Source: Cenococcum geophilum 1.58 (Eukaryota > Ascomycota > Dothideomycetes > Gloniales > Gloniaceae). Taken from it: a stretch of DNA of 64,000 nt. Where the stretch lies: contig KV748184.1 of NCBI GenBank assembly GCA_001692895.1, positions 558,001 to 622,000 of the forward strand, given 5' to 3'. Below the pieces are notes generated by a model. The model worked only from the letters and a program-made list of their open reading frames with translations. It searched no databases and was not told where the DNA came from. Positions 8,853-20,450 of this stretch are shown here, in pieces. The position numbers and the translations under genes are program-made. How positions within the stretch are numbered: position 1 is the first letter of the stretch; each line of letters opens with the position of its first letter.

Positions 8853-11800
8853 CTACGCAAACACATCTGTAGCATACCTCTCATTCCTGATCCCTTCAAA
8901 CCACTCCTTCGCCTCTTCAACACTCTTCTCCTTCCCCATCTCCTTCGCCCTCTCCAGCATCATGCGCAACGCCACATCCTTAACCGCATCACCGACCTCG
9001 CTGCTCCCACAAACAAAGCACTTACCGCCCTTCTCAAACAACTCCACCACTTCCTTGCGCTCCGCCCACAGCCGATCTTGGACGTACTTGCACCCGTTCG
9101 TCTTGTCAGGCTCGCGGCTGTACGCACGCCGGACCTGCACCGCGCCCATGGCTTCCCAGCGCGCGAACTCGTCGGCGTAGAGGTCATCGCTATTCGGGGA
9201 GTGGCAGCCGAAGAAGAGGAGCGCAGGGGCGAGGACGCGCCCGGCGCCGAGCTGCGCGGCGCGTTCTTGGATGAAGCCGCGGAAAGGAGCGAGGCCTGGG
9301 TCTGACTGTTAATATATTTCCTCCGGCCCTTCATCCCCAAACTATGTGTAGAGGTTACAAGGGAGAAATGGGGGCGGAGCACTTACCTGTTCCGGCAGCG
9401 ATGCAGATGACGGGCACATTCTCCGAGTCCTTGGGAAGGTGGAACGCCTGGTGTGAAAGGCGTACGGAGACATGAAGTTTGTCTCCCTTGGTGAGCTGAG
9501 ATAGATAGCTTGATGCCACTCCGACGAAGCGACCTTGACCACTCATCGCAGGCTGGTCGAGGACGGAATAGGTCAGTGTGACGTGGGATGGGTTCCAGAG
9601 AGGAGACGAAGAAATTGAGTACTGGCGGACTCGCATAGGTGGCTGCATTTGCAGGAACGGGCCGAGTGGAAGAGAAACTGAGGGGAAACGTTCCAAGAGG
9701 TCTAAGACGGAGACGCGCCTCGCGCTGATTTCTTCGGTAAACGCGGCGCCAGAAAGGCGCGTGAGCTCGGATTTGATCGCTTCGTCTTTGGTGGCCTCTA
9801 CCAGAGATAGAATGTTGCGCTTGCTTGCAGGCTGAGCAAGTTCGACATATGCCCCTAAGACGTCTGCAGCAGGAATTGGGAGATTAGTTGGTAACGTCGT
9901 GGGCCCAGCTGCTGCGATCGTCAACATGCTATCCCAAGCGAGACCAAAGTACTTCATAGCACGATGAACGTTCTCCTTTGGATTAAGAGGTAAGAGTGCA
10001 AGGTAGTCACCAGCCGAATATGTCATATCAGATGGCAGACTAATTTCGACATGTCTCTTCTCCGAGACTCCAGGAGCGGATAGAACTTTAGTGTTAACAA
10101 CATGTGCTTCTCGTACATCTTGGCGTAAAGTAGACGAACGCGGAGATGAAACATCAACTTCAAGGCTTGATTCGAAAGCTCCTTCGGCAGGCATATCTGA
10201 CTCTCCGTATTGCTTGACCATTGCAGGCCAGAAAACTTGGTCCTCCCAAGTCTCAAAGTCGGTGAAGATGTCTCCAGCTGCTGCATCTGCTGCCCCAAGC
10301 GGTGCAATTCTTTTAGCTCCTCGCTTCTCAAAGAGCTCATCCACAAGCTTAGGGATTTTGTGGAAGGTGTGTGCCCAATCATGATGCCCGCACCCGAAGA
10401 CTGAGTACGATACATTCTCTAGCTCAGATCCTTTTAGGGCTTCAAGCCAGTTGACAAAATGTGCGGCATTATCAGCGGGTTGGCCTTCGTAGGACGCGGT
10501 AGCGATAAATATTGGCTTGCTAGTGGGTATGTTTTCCTTGGCAGAATCCAACGTATTCATTATCTCAGCATGGAAGCCATGGCTAGAAGCATCGCTCGCT
10601 AGCCTCTGGGCAAGGGCTTCACAAGTGCCAGTGTTGGACCCATAATAGATTGCCAATGGCTTTCCCTTTGCGGCAGACTTCTTGGTCGGTGCTAATTGTC
10701 CTGTAGGCTTTTTCGTTGTTTGCTGGGCACTAATTGATGTCGATGCCAGAGCCCGCTCAAGAGATGTTGGTGTAGCTTGGTGTCTCAGACGCGCTCGCAT
10801 GTAGAAACCCTTGGGTTTGATGGTTAACGTCTGCTTCAACGCAAGTTGGTATGAAGGATCCTCAGCGGTAAAGTTGAAGTTCTGTAGAAGGATGGCAACC
10901 ACTAGCAAAGCTTCCTGCCAGGCAAATGGCCTTCCAATGCAAGCACGGGCTCCGTTACCGAATGGCTTCCAGCAATTGGGAAATTCTTTGTTGAGTCGGT
11001 CAAATTCAGCGTCTAGCATCCTCTCAGGACGCCATGCCTCGGCGTCCTCGCCATACACCACCGGATCCCGGTGCACTTTTGGAAGGAAGGCAATGATCGG
11101 TTCGCCCTGTGCTAAATTGTTAGGGGCTAGCATTAACCTAGAGGTCTATCTTGAGTAATCTTGCCTTCGGAACCTCGTATTTGCCACCGATGATGGTATC
11201 CTCATGCGCTTGAAGAGCAATAGCAGGAGCCGTAGGGGTGAGCCGAAGTGTTTCTCTCAAAATCTATACGTGTAAGCACTTGATAGATGCGGAGTAAATA
11301 CTCAGCATACCGCATTGATATATGGGATCTTGGAAAGCTGTTCAACAGTGATGGGTCCCTTTCCAATAACATTGTCTACCTCTTGTTGAGCCTTCTGATA
11401 CGCGGCCGGATTTTTTAACAGGTAGTAAAACACGAAGGACAGAAGTCCCGATGTTGTTTCATGCCCAGCAATCAGAAAAGTGATCATGTTGTCTGTCACA
11501 CTATCGTCACTCATTTTCTCTCCTGTTTTAGGATCCGTCCCGTTGAGCATCGCATTGAGACTGGCTGAAGTTAGCAATAGCCAGGCGAAAGAATCTATAC
11601 TAGCAGGCTCTCACAGATCCTTTCTCTCTGTTGGATGTTCGCGTCTAGCTTTGATGACTTCATTACTTGTCCTTCTAAGAAGCTCAATATCTTCGCTATA
11701 TTTTTGCTGAGCCTGTTGGTAGAACATCTGAGTAATGGCAGGACGTCGAGCTCGATCACCAGACTCTTTCAAGAAATCTGCCATCGCTTGGATGAATGGA

Positions 11801-12695
11801 TGCATGGTTTCATAGTAGTATGAGTTGAATCGATAGTCCATTGCACATAGTGCGATAGTATCTAATGTCAGCCTAGTGAACTCGTCGGTAACCGGAATCA
11901 CGTAATCTGGACCATGTCTAGCCCTAGATATCGAGTCAATATAGCTCAACGTATAACTAATTTAGAAGGATGTAAGTTTCATACCATTTCATAACTAGCT
12001 GAGTTGCGATGTCCTGTTGTCATTAGCCGCAAGTCCCAATCACGAGGAGGAGAATGGTCTCCCGAGACTTGAACGACTGGGAAAGGGCGTAGTAGTAACT
12101 GCATACATGCATTTCATCGAACATCCCTCTAATTGAAAGAGGGCCGAACGCAGGAATGAGGATTCGGTGAGCAATTCCTTTTGATTAAGTAAGCTTTCAT
12201 TGCATGTATGGATATTAGGATCCCACATACCCCAATTCTTCTCTTGGGCTCCGTATGCAGTAAAGAGACCATCTGAATCAAGTTAGAATATCCTCTCGGA
12301 TTCATCTAGGTCCCTGCTGTACCATGAACTCCATTTCGGACCTGCTCGAGACCTGCAGAAACGATCTTGCTGAATCTGCTTTCATCTGATACCTCGTTCA
12401 TCAAGGCTTGTGAGCCAATGACTACCCTGCTGCTCCCTCCAAGAGAGAACCGGTAGATCGGCCCTGAGGATTGCTGTTAGTCTTATCCATAGGCAAACAC
12501 TAGATAGCGCCAAAGCAAGATAGCCTTTAATAAATCATCTAGCACTTCTGCAGTCCCCTTAGCAAAGTAGAAGAACGAACCATATATATCAGCTAAATGA
12601 GAAAACGACTTGACAGGAAGTTCCGAGTCGATATCAGCAATGTTTCCAAGGAGTGGGAGCCCTGGGGGACTTGGGATAGGAACGGTCTCAGGCAT
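8853..12695 (-). CDS. CYP505-type self-sufficient cytochrome P450-reductase
   Basis: Fused P450 monooxygenase and NADPH-P450 reductase of the CYP505 (P450foxy, BM3-like) family, which hydroxylates fatty acids near the omega end using its own FMN/FAD electron path. About ten exons can be followed. The start [18 protein letters not shown] (12695) is followed by an intron at 12464-12580 and then [19 protein letters not shown]. Later come ARHG with [20 protein letters not shown] (near 11860), the I-helix [11 protein letters not shown] (near 11470), the ExxR motif LRETLRL (near 11260) and the haem loop [17 protein letters not shown] (near 10950). Next are the flavodoxin domain [14 protein letters not shown] (near 10640), FAD binding RQYSISSSP (near 9610), the NADPH-binding IAAGTG at an exon end (near 9395), and the tail RYATDVFA. 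The length of about 1,060 aa fits the family. Heme Cys and cofactor motifs are all present, so it looks functional. Confidence 0.92.
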
Positions 12696-13744
12696 CTTGG
12701 TAACTTTTGTCAATTCAAACACCCTAACAGAGGGCAGATTTATATCAATGAGAGGAATTCTCAAGTAGTTAAAGACGTAGTCAGTAATAGGCTCCTTCGC
12801 TGTGGCAAGAGTGGTGTGTCGGTTCGCCCGATCCGCCGAGTCCGTTTCGCGTGTTCGAAAATGCCTCGGTGAAGCCGTTGGACGAGGGGAGCTAAGAAGC
12901 TTTGGAGAAAAGCCAATTCTAGCAATACGCCAGGTTTTGTCTCGAATCTTGCTTCTGGATCGGAGCTATGATCACCGCTGCCTAGTTTGAGCGAAGTGAT
13001 GTGCCCCACCAACGGGCCGTGCGCGGCGGTGGAAAAAACATGTGATAATCCTATTTATCCAAGGTGCTCGACTTCCCAAGAGCTTACTTTTTCAACATCT
13101 CGGAGCATAATAAATTTTCTATAACTACACATAGCCTTTGTTTGTGCTCATTAGTAGAAATAGCCGCAGTGGCTTTACGTGGCGCCAATACATATGATCT
13201 GCTGGCAGCTCGACAGCAAGAGACCCTTGACTGAGAGCCAATGACCATCTTGTCTTCTGTGTGCGATGACTAAGATATCTGAAGTATGGCTGTATCACAT
13301 ATTCTGATACGTGCGTAGCAGACTTAACTGTGCAGATCCATCCTTTTAGGTGATAAGCTACATCATCACGGTGATGGATTAGCGCTTTATTCTCATCACG
13401 TTCTCGCCATTATAGCGTCCGATATGACATCCCATCTATATTAGATGGAAACGTCGCCCCGTTTGCCTAATTCGTAGTTGATGCCTTATCTTTAGTGAAC
13501 TCTCCTCACAACCAACTGATTCCCAGATGATCAGAGCAAGTAACGTAGTAGAGAGTATACGTTCAGATTGACTCTGCCTTTTTGGAATTTTCGCATAGTT
13601 CCAGGCCTCGAGGGCTAATGGCTCTGAAAGTCGTTGATATGCGGCAAATGTTCACTGGTGAAGATCTCGTGAAAGTTTCCTACTACTGCTGATTGTGATA
13701 TGCTTTATGCTCTTAACGTAACCTGATACTCTTCTCGACCTGCA
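12696..13744. other. Intergenic region upstream of CYP505
   Basis: About 1 kb between the CYP505 start and the 3' end of the HeLo gene, both on the minus strand. It should hold the CYP505 promoter. No gene, repeat or clear regulatory motif was recognised. The short frames near 12760-13010 have no protein-like features. Confidence 0.4.
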
Positions 13745-15454
13745 TCAGACCTTGAGACCTTCCAGCGTAATAACGACCCACTCCATCATCTCATGCGGTG
13801 ACAACTGCTCTTTCTCCTGCTCCTCATCGTACGTCAGACACCGCTCCACTACAGTTCTAAAGATTGACCCAGTCTTGGACCCCAATGCGGGTACTAGTCC
13901 TTGAATTATCTTCTCTTTAAAGATAGTGTGGCTGTACCTTGGCTTATAAATAACACGGATACTTTTCCAGAGCCCAATTTCAAGAAGGATGAGGCCTAGA
14001 GAGTATATATCGAAAGATTTGCGGTAGCTCTGTCGCCACATCCCAAGTGAGTCGGGGTGCCTGTATAGGTCCTGGCCGTCGCTGAATTTGGGGTCGGCCG
14101 TCATTTCTGAGAGGCCATCGGGCCGAGAGCTGTCGAAGCCAACAACGTAGGGAGAGGTGAGGTCGTGCTGCTCGGAGGATTTCATAGCCGGGTTCTCGAA
14201 AAAGAGAATGTTGGAGCTGCTGAAGGATTTGTGTAGCCAGTCTAGTGAGTGGAAGGACCAAAGAGCGACAGAGAGCGTGTGGGTGAGTTTGAAGCGGACG
14301 TCCAGATTTGGGGTTCTCTTTCCACCATCTTCAATGACGGCTGAGAGGGTCTCATAAGGAGGTATTGAGGCCGACGCTGCCTCTCCGCCGTATGGTGGTC
14401 TGATATGAATGATACCATATCGATTGTTTGCAGTGTCTTCGCTGTAACCAAGGCAATCTAGTGTGTGAAGGTCTGGATGCCGTGAAGAGCATGAGTGAAG
14501 CATCCGCGCAATATTATCAACTCTCTGATAGAGGTGGAGTCTTGCATCTAGGGTCATTTCCGGGTCCCAGTCTATCCAGTCAACAAGTATCGGCACATCT
14601 TCTGAGGCAGCCGTTCCCTTAGGGGCATTCAGTGGCCGCTGATAGACCGCTCGAACACGTCGCGAATCGGCCTTTTCGTTTGAATAGCCAGTCAACCTCC
14701 ATATTGGGATTTTGAGTTCCGAAGATGAGAGGATCTTCTTCGAGGGCTCCTTTGCATCCAGATTTATCCGCAGCTGCTTCAAATGAGCAAGCGCGTTGAG
14801 TCCCGGGTACTTCCCACTAGCGGCCGACTCCAGCAATTCCAGATGCTCAATGTCGCGTTGGGCGGTAGACAATAATTCGTTGGTCCACGTCCGCTGGAGA
14901 GTGGCGACCCGAGAAGGTGGGAACAGTTTCTCCAGTCTGTCGTTATAATATCCAAGCTCTTGCAGAAAAGCATCGAATTTGTCTTTATCCGCAATGACCC
15001 ATTTCGCCCTCAGCCCTGCCATGCCCATCTCCTTCTTGAGTTTACCGCTGAACGATGGGCTCGTTGGCTCCGCTGCCGTTTTCCACGCCGTGTACGCCTC
15101 TTTATCCACGCTTCCGGGAGCCTCCTCTTTGAGCCCGTATTTCCCTTGCAACTTATGGCAATCCAGGATGGTGGACAGCAGTTGCGTCAGTATATCCTTT
15201 GCCAAATCCCTTAACCCTTCCCACGCGGTCGCAGAAAGATGAGCCTCGAATTTCCCTTCCACAATCCCCCACTCGCGTCCCCAGACCCTAAATCGCATTT
15301 CCTCAATCTTAATCTTGCACACGATGCGCTCGCTGTCCTTCCCGAGGTTCTTCGCGCTCGAGAAGACATGATATCCCGTGATACAGCCATTGTAAATCTG
15401 GCCCAATATACCTACCGCGCCCACGATGCCGAGAGCGAGGCCTGCAACCTCCAT
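13745..15454 (-). CDS. HeLo-domain protein with C-terminal pseudokinase
   Basis: An intronless 569-aa protein. Residues 1 to about 210 resemble the HeLo (prion-inhibition and propagation) domain of fungal HET-S type proteins. The N-terminus MEVAGLALGIVGAVGILGQI is glycine-spaced and hydrophobic, as in the membrane-active helix, and is followed by YNGCITGYHVF and long amphipathic helices. Residues from about 290 to the end resemble a protein-kinase fold: LHKSFSSSNILFF sits where the catalytic loop would be but lacks its Asp, VVGFDSSRPDG replaces DFG, and SFDIYSLGLILLEIGLW is the typical helix after the activation segment. It is therefore probably a pseudokinase. Known HeLo proteins kill cells by membrane permeabilisation in heterokaryon incompatibility. 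That role here is inference, and no amyloid signalling motif was seen. Confidence 0.8.
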   Translation of the reverse strand: MEVAGLALGIVGAVGILGQIYNGCITGYHVFSSAKNLGKDSERIVCKIKIEEMRFRVWGREWGIVEGKFEAHLSATAWEGLRDLAKDILTQLLSTILDCHKLQGKYGLKEEAPGSVDKEAYTAWKTAAEPTSPSFSGKLKKEMGMAGLRAKWVIADKDKFDAFLQELGYYNDRLEKLFPPSRVATLQRTWTNELLSTAQRDIEHLELLESAASGKYPGLNALAHLKQLRINLDAKEPSKKILSSSELKIPIWRLTGYSNEKADSRRVRAVYQRPLNAPKGTAASEDVPILVDWIDWDPEMTLDARLHLYQRVDNIARMLHSCSSRHPDLHTLDCLGYSEDTANNRYGIIHIRPPYGGEAASASIPPYETLSAVIEDGGKRTPNLDVRFKLTHTLSVALWSFHSLDWLHKSFSSSNILFFENPAMKSSEQHDLTSPYVVGFDSSRPDGLSEMTADPKFSDGQDLYRHPDSLGMWRQSYRKSFDIYSLGLILLEIGLWKSIRVIYKPRYSHTIFKEKIIQGLVPALGSKTGSIFRTVVERCLTYDEEQEKEQLSPHEMMEWVVITLEGLKV

Positions 15455-15927
15455 TTTCTAGCCAATAGCTAATCTATCATGCTGCGCCTCGGTAGACACG
15501 GGACGTCAGCCATCGAAATAAGGCTCCAGAAAGGAAAATTAAAGATTGTACTGCGACGCAAAACGAGTAACGTATTGCGCTTCGGCCTGATCTGAAACGC
15601 GGGTGAAGGAGCTTTTCCTGGGTAGGCTTGCAGGCCGTGCGATGGCGCTGGAGCCAAGTTTATGAAAGGGTCGTCTGCAGCGACGATCGCCTCCAAAACG
15701 AAACACAGTCAGCCGCTCCTTCACTCCTCGTTGGCTGCTGCACAAGCAAGCCTAAGGGCGTAGCAAGATGAGCCACCTTTTGCAGGACTGAGACTACAAG
15801 ACACGCTGACTCCCGATGTCGCGTGCGGGAGGCCAGGAACCAGCTCGTTCTCCTGCTCTTTGTACTTCTCTAGCCTGCTTCGTTACGGTTAAGAGTCCTC
15901 CTGGTGAGAGGATAGTTGTTTTTGGTC
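15455..15927. promoter_or_regulatory. Shared divergent promoter, HeLo gene and CFEM gene
   Basis: 473 bp between the starts of two divergently transcribed genes. It must hold the promoters of both. No TATA element or other motif stands out. Confidence 0.4.
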
Positions 15928-16826
15928 ATGCTTCTACTCTCGCTATTTCCCGCGTTTGCCCTTCTCTCTTCAGTCGCCGGCGATCTTATTGGCAGCTTCC
16001 AACGATGTTGGCAGCAGTGTATCGACAATAGCAATCTAGGTTGTGGAGGATGGGATGTTCCATGTGAGCTCGATTTCACCCCCGCTCCCAGGAAAAAAGA
16101 AAGAAAATGCATGCGCTGTCAGAAAGCCAAGAACTATCCTAACACTCCAGCTCCCCAGGTATCTGCAAAGCTAGCAAAGGCACATTCCTCACTGATACTG
16201 TCTCCTGCGCGCGCTCCAGCTGCGACAGCAGCGATTGGGATGTCGACCTTTTCCTGGGGCCTCTCGAGCTCGCCTGCGATGTCGTTGGCCAGCGCATTCC
16301 CGACTCGGTCATCAGCAGTGCCCAGTGTGCAGCGACTGAAACTTCTCAGCCGAGCTCGAAGTCGGGGGCCACGCATGAGTCCAAGTCACACCACTCTCAG
16401 GCTGCTCAGACCACGGATTACATCACTGAGACGTACACTACGACCATAACGCAGACGACGACGAACAGCGCCGGCACGACCATCTACATCATCGTCCCGG
16501 TTATCGTCGAGCCGTCGACGGTTATATATGGAAAGACATCCACACTGACTGATAAAGGCGTTACCGCCAGTACCATAGTCTCCGAGAGCACCATCCTCGT
16601 GTCTCCCGTCCCCTCAAGCGGCGCCTCCGCCACCTCCTCAGCTGCAGCAGTAACATCAGTGGCCCAGCAAGCCGGCGGGGCTCAAAGCTCCACCTCTAGC
16701 TCCAAAAAGGCGTCGCAGACGAATAATAGTAATGGTAGTCCGTTTACAAACCCGCAGGCGGCGGCGAGTACGCAGTCGAGGTCGTGGCTGCTTGCCGCCG
16801 TGGGTCTTTTCGTTGCACTGTTCTAA
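15928..16826 (+). CDS. CFEM-domain GPI-anchored surface protein
   Basis: Secreted fungal surface protein with one CFEM domain, a fold that in known members binds haem or acts in adhesion and virulence. Exons 15928-16063 and 16159-16826 join in frame across a 95-bp intron (gtgagc ... ccccag). A signal peptide MLLLSLFPAFALLSSVAG is followed by the CFEM cysteines in RCWQQC, GC, WDVPCIC, VSCARSSC and LAC: eight in the family spacing, with the Asp that typically faces haem iron in WDVPC. One extra Cys follows in SAQCAA. The rest is Ser/Thr-rich (TETYTTTITQTTTNSAG), ending in a small-residue site and the hydrophobic tail SWLLAAVGLFVALF, as for GPI attachment. The ATG at 15928 is preferred because it opens directly on the signal peptide. 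Confidence 0.9.
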
Positions 16827-19003
16827 TTCTAAATTCGAGGCTTTGGGGTCTCTTTAAAACTTGAGGCATGCTGCATGGTTGGGGTTCAATGTTTCTTCGA
16901 GACATTGTATATATGGGATTAATGTCTGATACGCATATGGGGGACAATGGGATGGACCAATTCGGGAAAAGAATTTATATGAATTATCCACTAGTGGAAT
17001 AAATTTCTATATTTCGGCCATACCTTAGTTCATGAAGAGAAATTGAGTAAAATTAGAGGGTTCAGATATCATCCTTCTGATATGACATTACCCTTTTGTT
17101 ATGATATTCGAGAACAGAGTATCTACAGATGATTGCGCATTTAGAGTGATGTTGGTGCTTTAGTGACCTCGACGTGCTAATTGCGTGTGCTACAATTTCC
17201 CTGTGGCCCAAAATCTGTATGGAACTTCTGATTAGCATTGTTAACCCTATACGGTCATTAAGGACAAGGTTTAACTTTATGCTATTTCAGGGAATGTAAA
17301 ACTAGCAATCACATGCGGTTGAAGGATGTAACTTGTTAGGCTCAACTTTTCAACCCTGAAACACAAACTGCATTGTGTCAAAAGATCAATATGACGAGAA
17401 CCTGGGAACTGGCTAGCTTTAATAGCAGGTTGGACAATGTGTTGGAATTCTAATATTTTCGAAATCGTTGAAGGAGGGTGTGGTCAGATATGATCAAGCA
17501 TATGAGTGATTCATGCAGTGGACAAGAGAAAAACGACGCTCTTAAGATAATTCGAAGGTCCTTCACATAGACTTAAAGGAGCCTTGTCATGAGCGAGACC
17601 CGCACAATTTCCTGAAGTTTGCCCCAAAAGTATTATGACTTTCAACGTAACGCCATGACGCGTCGGTATCAGGCTAGTTGCTAATTATGTGGAGTGTTGA
17701 TCAAGGCGATCCCACCTCGTGGACTAGTAGGGGCCTCAACACAGCTGAATAAGTAATTTCGCATAAAACTGTCTCACAAAGGCTCGGCTTTCAAGCCAGA
17801 GATGGTACGGCGAGAGGATCTGAGTGGCGGAATAACCTTATGCTAACGCTGGACGCGCAAGAGGCTTCCACAGCATGAGAAGCTCTCGGAGGATCTACCC
17901 GATGGTGTGATGCACAGAATTGGAGATCCCTCTGTTCGTTGCAGAAGAAAATAGTATAGCTGTGACGAACTCGATAACCAGGATAGTGGATAAGGGGACG
18001 TTGAGAATGAAAGAAATATTAGGACAGGTGGCAAATCTTACTAGAAGTATCCAGGAAACGCTTCTGGATATTCATCTAGACAATATTGCAAAGGTTTCTC
18101 TTGAGTAAAAGCCGTCGATGACCGCCGGCGCTAAGCCATATGCGGCCCACGCAGGATTTTCAGCGCCCGAAACTACTGAGGCGGAGAGTGAGCCATGCTA
18201 TTCTTAGCCGAACACCACGCAATTCGCTTTATTGCAACGGAACCTTGTGCGCATCTCGAGAGTGTGGCATAGCTACTAAATGTTCTAGAGATCATGCCAT
18301 GTGAAAAGGGGTGGGTTTGTGAAGCGCTCTGCCTGTATCCAGAGAATTCGGCGCGACAAGAGACTCGAGAAACGGTTCTCTGGGAGACTGGTGCTCGAGC
18401 GTTCCCGCAGTAACGGTGGCTTGTTTTCATGCTGCATGTTGGATGGTTGGAAAACTATGAAACAACGCGAGGCGGGGGACGCTTAATTTTTTTTTTTTTG
18501 CTGGAGGCGGGACAGCCAGCCTCTCACCAATCCAGCCGTGCGATTTCTCGCACATCGAAAACGCATCCTTCTGCGAGGCGTAAGGACCTCCAAGAGCCCA
18601 TTGCTAGGATGCATGGGATTACTGCAAAACCCAGTCTTTCGCGGCACAGGGCTGCGTTGCAACTCGTGGCCAGTGGATATGGCCAGGGGGGCGGGTTATG
18701 GTTGGTTGCGAAGGCGTCAGCGGCAGGGGTGGTTGCTCGGTGAGAAAGGTGGCGCAGGTTGCACGGGCCACAAATGAAAGGAGGCAGGACGGGAAGCTTG
18801 AGCTCTGATCATCCCCAGAAGCTTTTAAAGGCACACCTTGTGCCTCTGCAACCATCATCTCACTCCAAATTTGCTACTCATCATCACATAAGAAAGCCAC
18901 CTGGTGCCCTTACTCTACTATCACTCAATTGAACTTCGTGAACTACTATCACTATAAGTAAACATATACCACTCACCCAATAACAATCCTCAACACCGTC
19001 GCC
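16827..19003. other. 2.2-kb intergenic region
   Basis: No supported gene. A 62-codon frame at 17920-18108 lacks an ATG and has no recognisable domain. A poly-T run lies near 18487-18499. The stretch 18760-19003 is the likely promoter and leader of the next gene, with a TTTTAAAG box near 18823 and pyrimidine-rich sequence before the ATG. Confidence 0.35.
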
Positions 19004-19597
19004 ATGCGCGCCTCAATCTTCATCTCTGCCCCCATCTTCGCCATTGCGGCTCTTGCTCAGTCTGATTCCTCTGCTACTCCCGTAAGTTGCCTACCATCTC
19101 AACAATACCATCTCAACAATCACCTAATAATCATCTAGTCTACAGTCTCAACTGTCTCATATGACAACCCTTTCACGTCCTATCTCACGCAGACAAACTC
19201 CCTCGGCGTCATCACTGGCCAACCCGCCGTTGTCACCACTCAGCCTGACGTCGTTACAACCCAACCCGCTGTCGTGACCACGCAGCCGCTCCCAGCAACC
19301 CTCCCCGCTCTTGCCTCTGGCTTCAACACCATTCTTGTCGGCAACAGCATGAACCAGACCTCCACGATAGTCGTCTCCGTTGGTAACGCCACTACCTCTA
19401 TCATCACCCCCGTATCCTCTACCCCCGCCAGCGGCAGCGCAGGCGCAACAGGTAGCGGAGCAGCTGCCTCCGGCGCATCTGGTGCGACTGGCACCGCTGC
19501 CTCTGCAAGCGCAACCCACACTGGTGCTGCATCGGCTCTCCAGGTCGCTAGCGGCGTGTTCGTGGGTGTTGGCGCGTTCGTCGCTGCGTTCTTGTAG
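19004..19597 (+). CDS. Small Ser/Thr-rich GPI-type cell-wall protein
   Basis: 178-aa secreted protein from two exons, 19004-19081 and 19139-19597, with an intron gtaagt ... ctag that joins in frame (26 plus 153 codons including the stop). The signal peptide MRASIFISAPIFAIAALAQ is followed by a short repeat region with three PxVVTTQP units and a conserved-looking centre (FNTILVGNSMNQTSTIVVSV with potential N-glycosylation sites). Then comes an Ala/Gly/Ser/Thr-rich stretch and a C-terminal hydrophobic segment VASGVFVGVGAFVAAFL that fits a GPI signal. It has the look of many short fungal wall proteins, and no enzymatic domain is seen. The ATG context gtcgccATG is good. Confidence 0.8.
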
Positions 19598-20450
19598 ACG
19601 CGTGTCTCTCCAAAGTTAAAGAATAGAAAAAAAAGAGTGTTAAATATCCGTACTTTACTTCTCCGATTGTCCATACTTACCACCAATCTTGCACGGGAAA
19701 ATAACGGTCTGGGAAAACGACCAGGCAGGGAAATCTAGGAATTCTATGTCGCTTGAGCGTTGCATTGCCTGCGGGTTCGGGACTCGGGAACAAGGGTAGG
19801 AATCTGGATCTGGGTATCGCGCTGGCACGTTATAATTGTTAATTTATGGTTATGCTAGGTGGGATACGATATTTAATGGATAGCTTTGATGTTACGAGTG
19901 CTGTATGTAGGACCCGATGCCGCGCCTTAGAGCGATGGCCAAATCGAAAAAACAATTGATACAATATAACAAAAACATGCTTCTTACTTGCCGGTGATGT
20001 TAACTATATATTTCCTAGCTGTATTCTGGCTTTTCGCCTTGCGGTTTTTACGTGGAAAGTATGTAGCCACACGACGACGTATGGCTTCTCGATGCCACAG
20101 CAACACCTCAACTGAGAGTTGATGGTTGGATGCTCTCTTTTATTTCTTCTTTGCTGTTTCAAACTTAGTGTTTTGACAATATATTGATTATTGCTGCTGC
20201 CAGTCTCATTACCTTCGCTTTGCTAATCGTGCTCTTTCACTGTTCTATGCCGTGCCTAGTGTCGCTCTGTCATATCCATTCCAGTAAAGTCTAGATAGGT
20301 ACACCTTAAGAGAACAACAACGATTCGTATGTCTCTAGAAGTTTAGACCAATAAGCTATTTTAGGTATCCTTAATTAGAATATTAGTACCATAAAGACCA
20401 AACTTCCACAACTTATCCCCTTTCACACATCTCACCTCCAACTATACACC
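19598..20450. other. Convergent intergenic region
   Basis: 853 bp between two convergent 3' ends. Nothing coding. It should contain both polyadenylation regions. The part from 20290 to 20400 is AT-rich. No repeats were recognised. Confidence 0.4.

Noticed and set aside
8960-9382. 140-codon minus-strand ORF rich in Ser and Arg
   Set aside because: Out-of-frame shadow of the last CYP505 exons, which carry the expected reductase C-terminus.
17920-18108. 62-codon frame resembling an amphipathic helix protein
   Set aside because: It has no ATG, no upstream exon could be placed, and no family was recognised.
8853-19597. Biosynthetic gene cluster around CYP505
   Set aside because: No synthase, transporter or regulator accompanies the P450. 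CYP505 enzymes commonly act alone on fatty acids.
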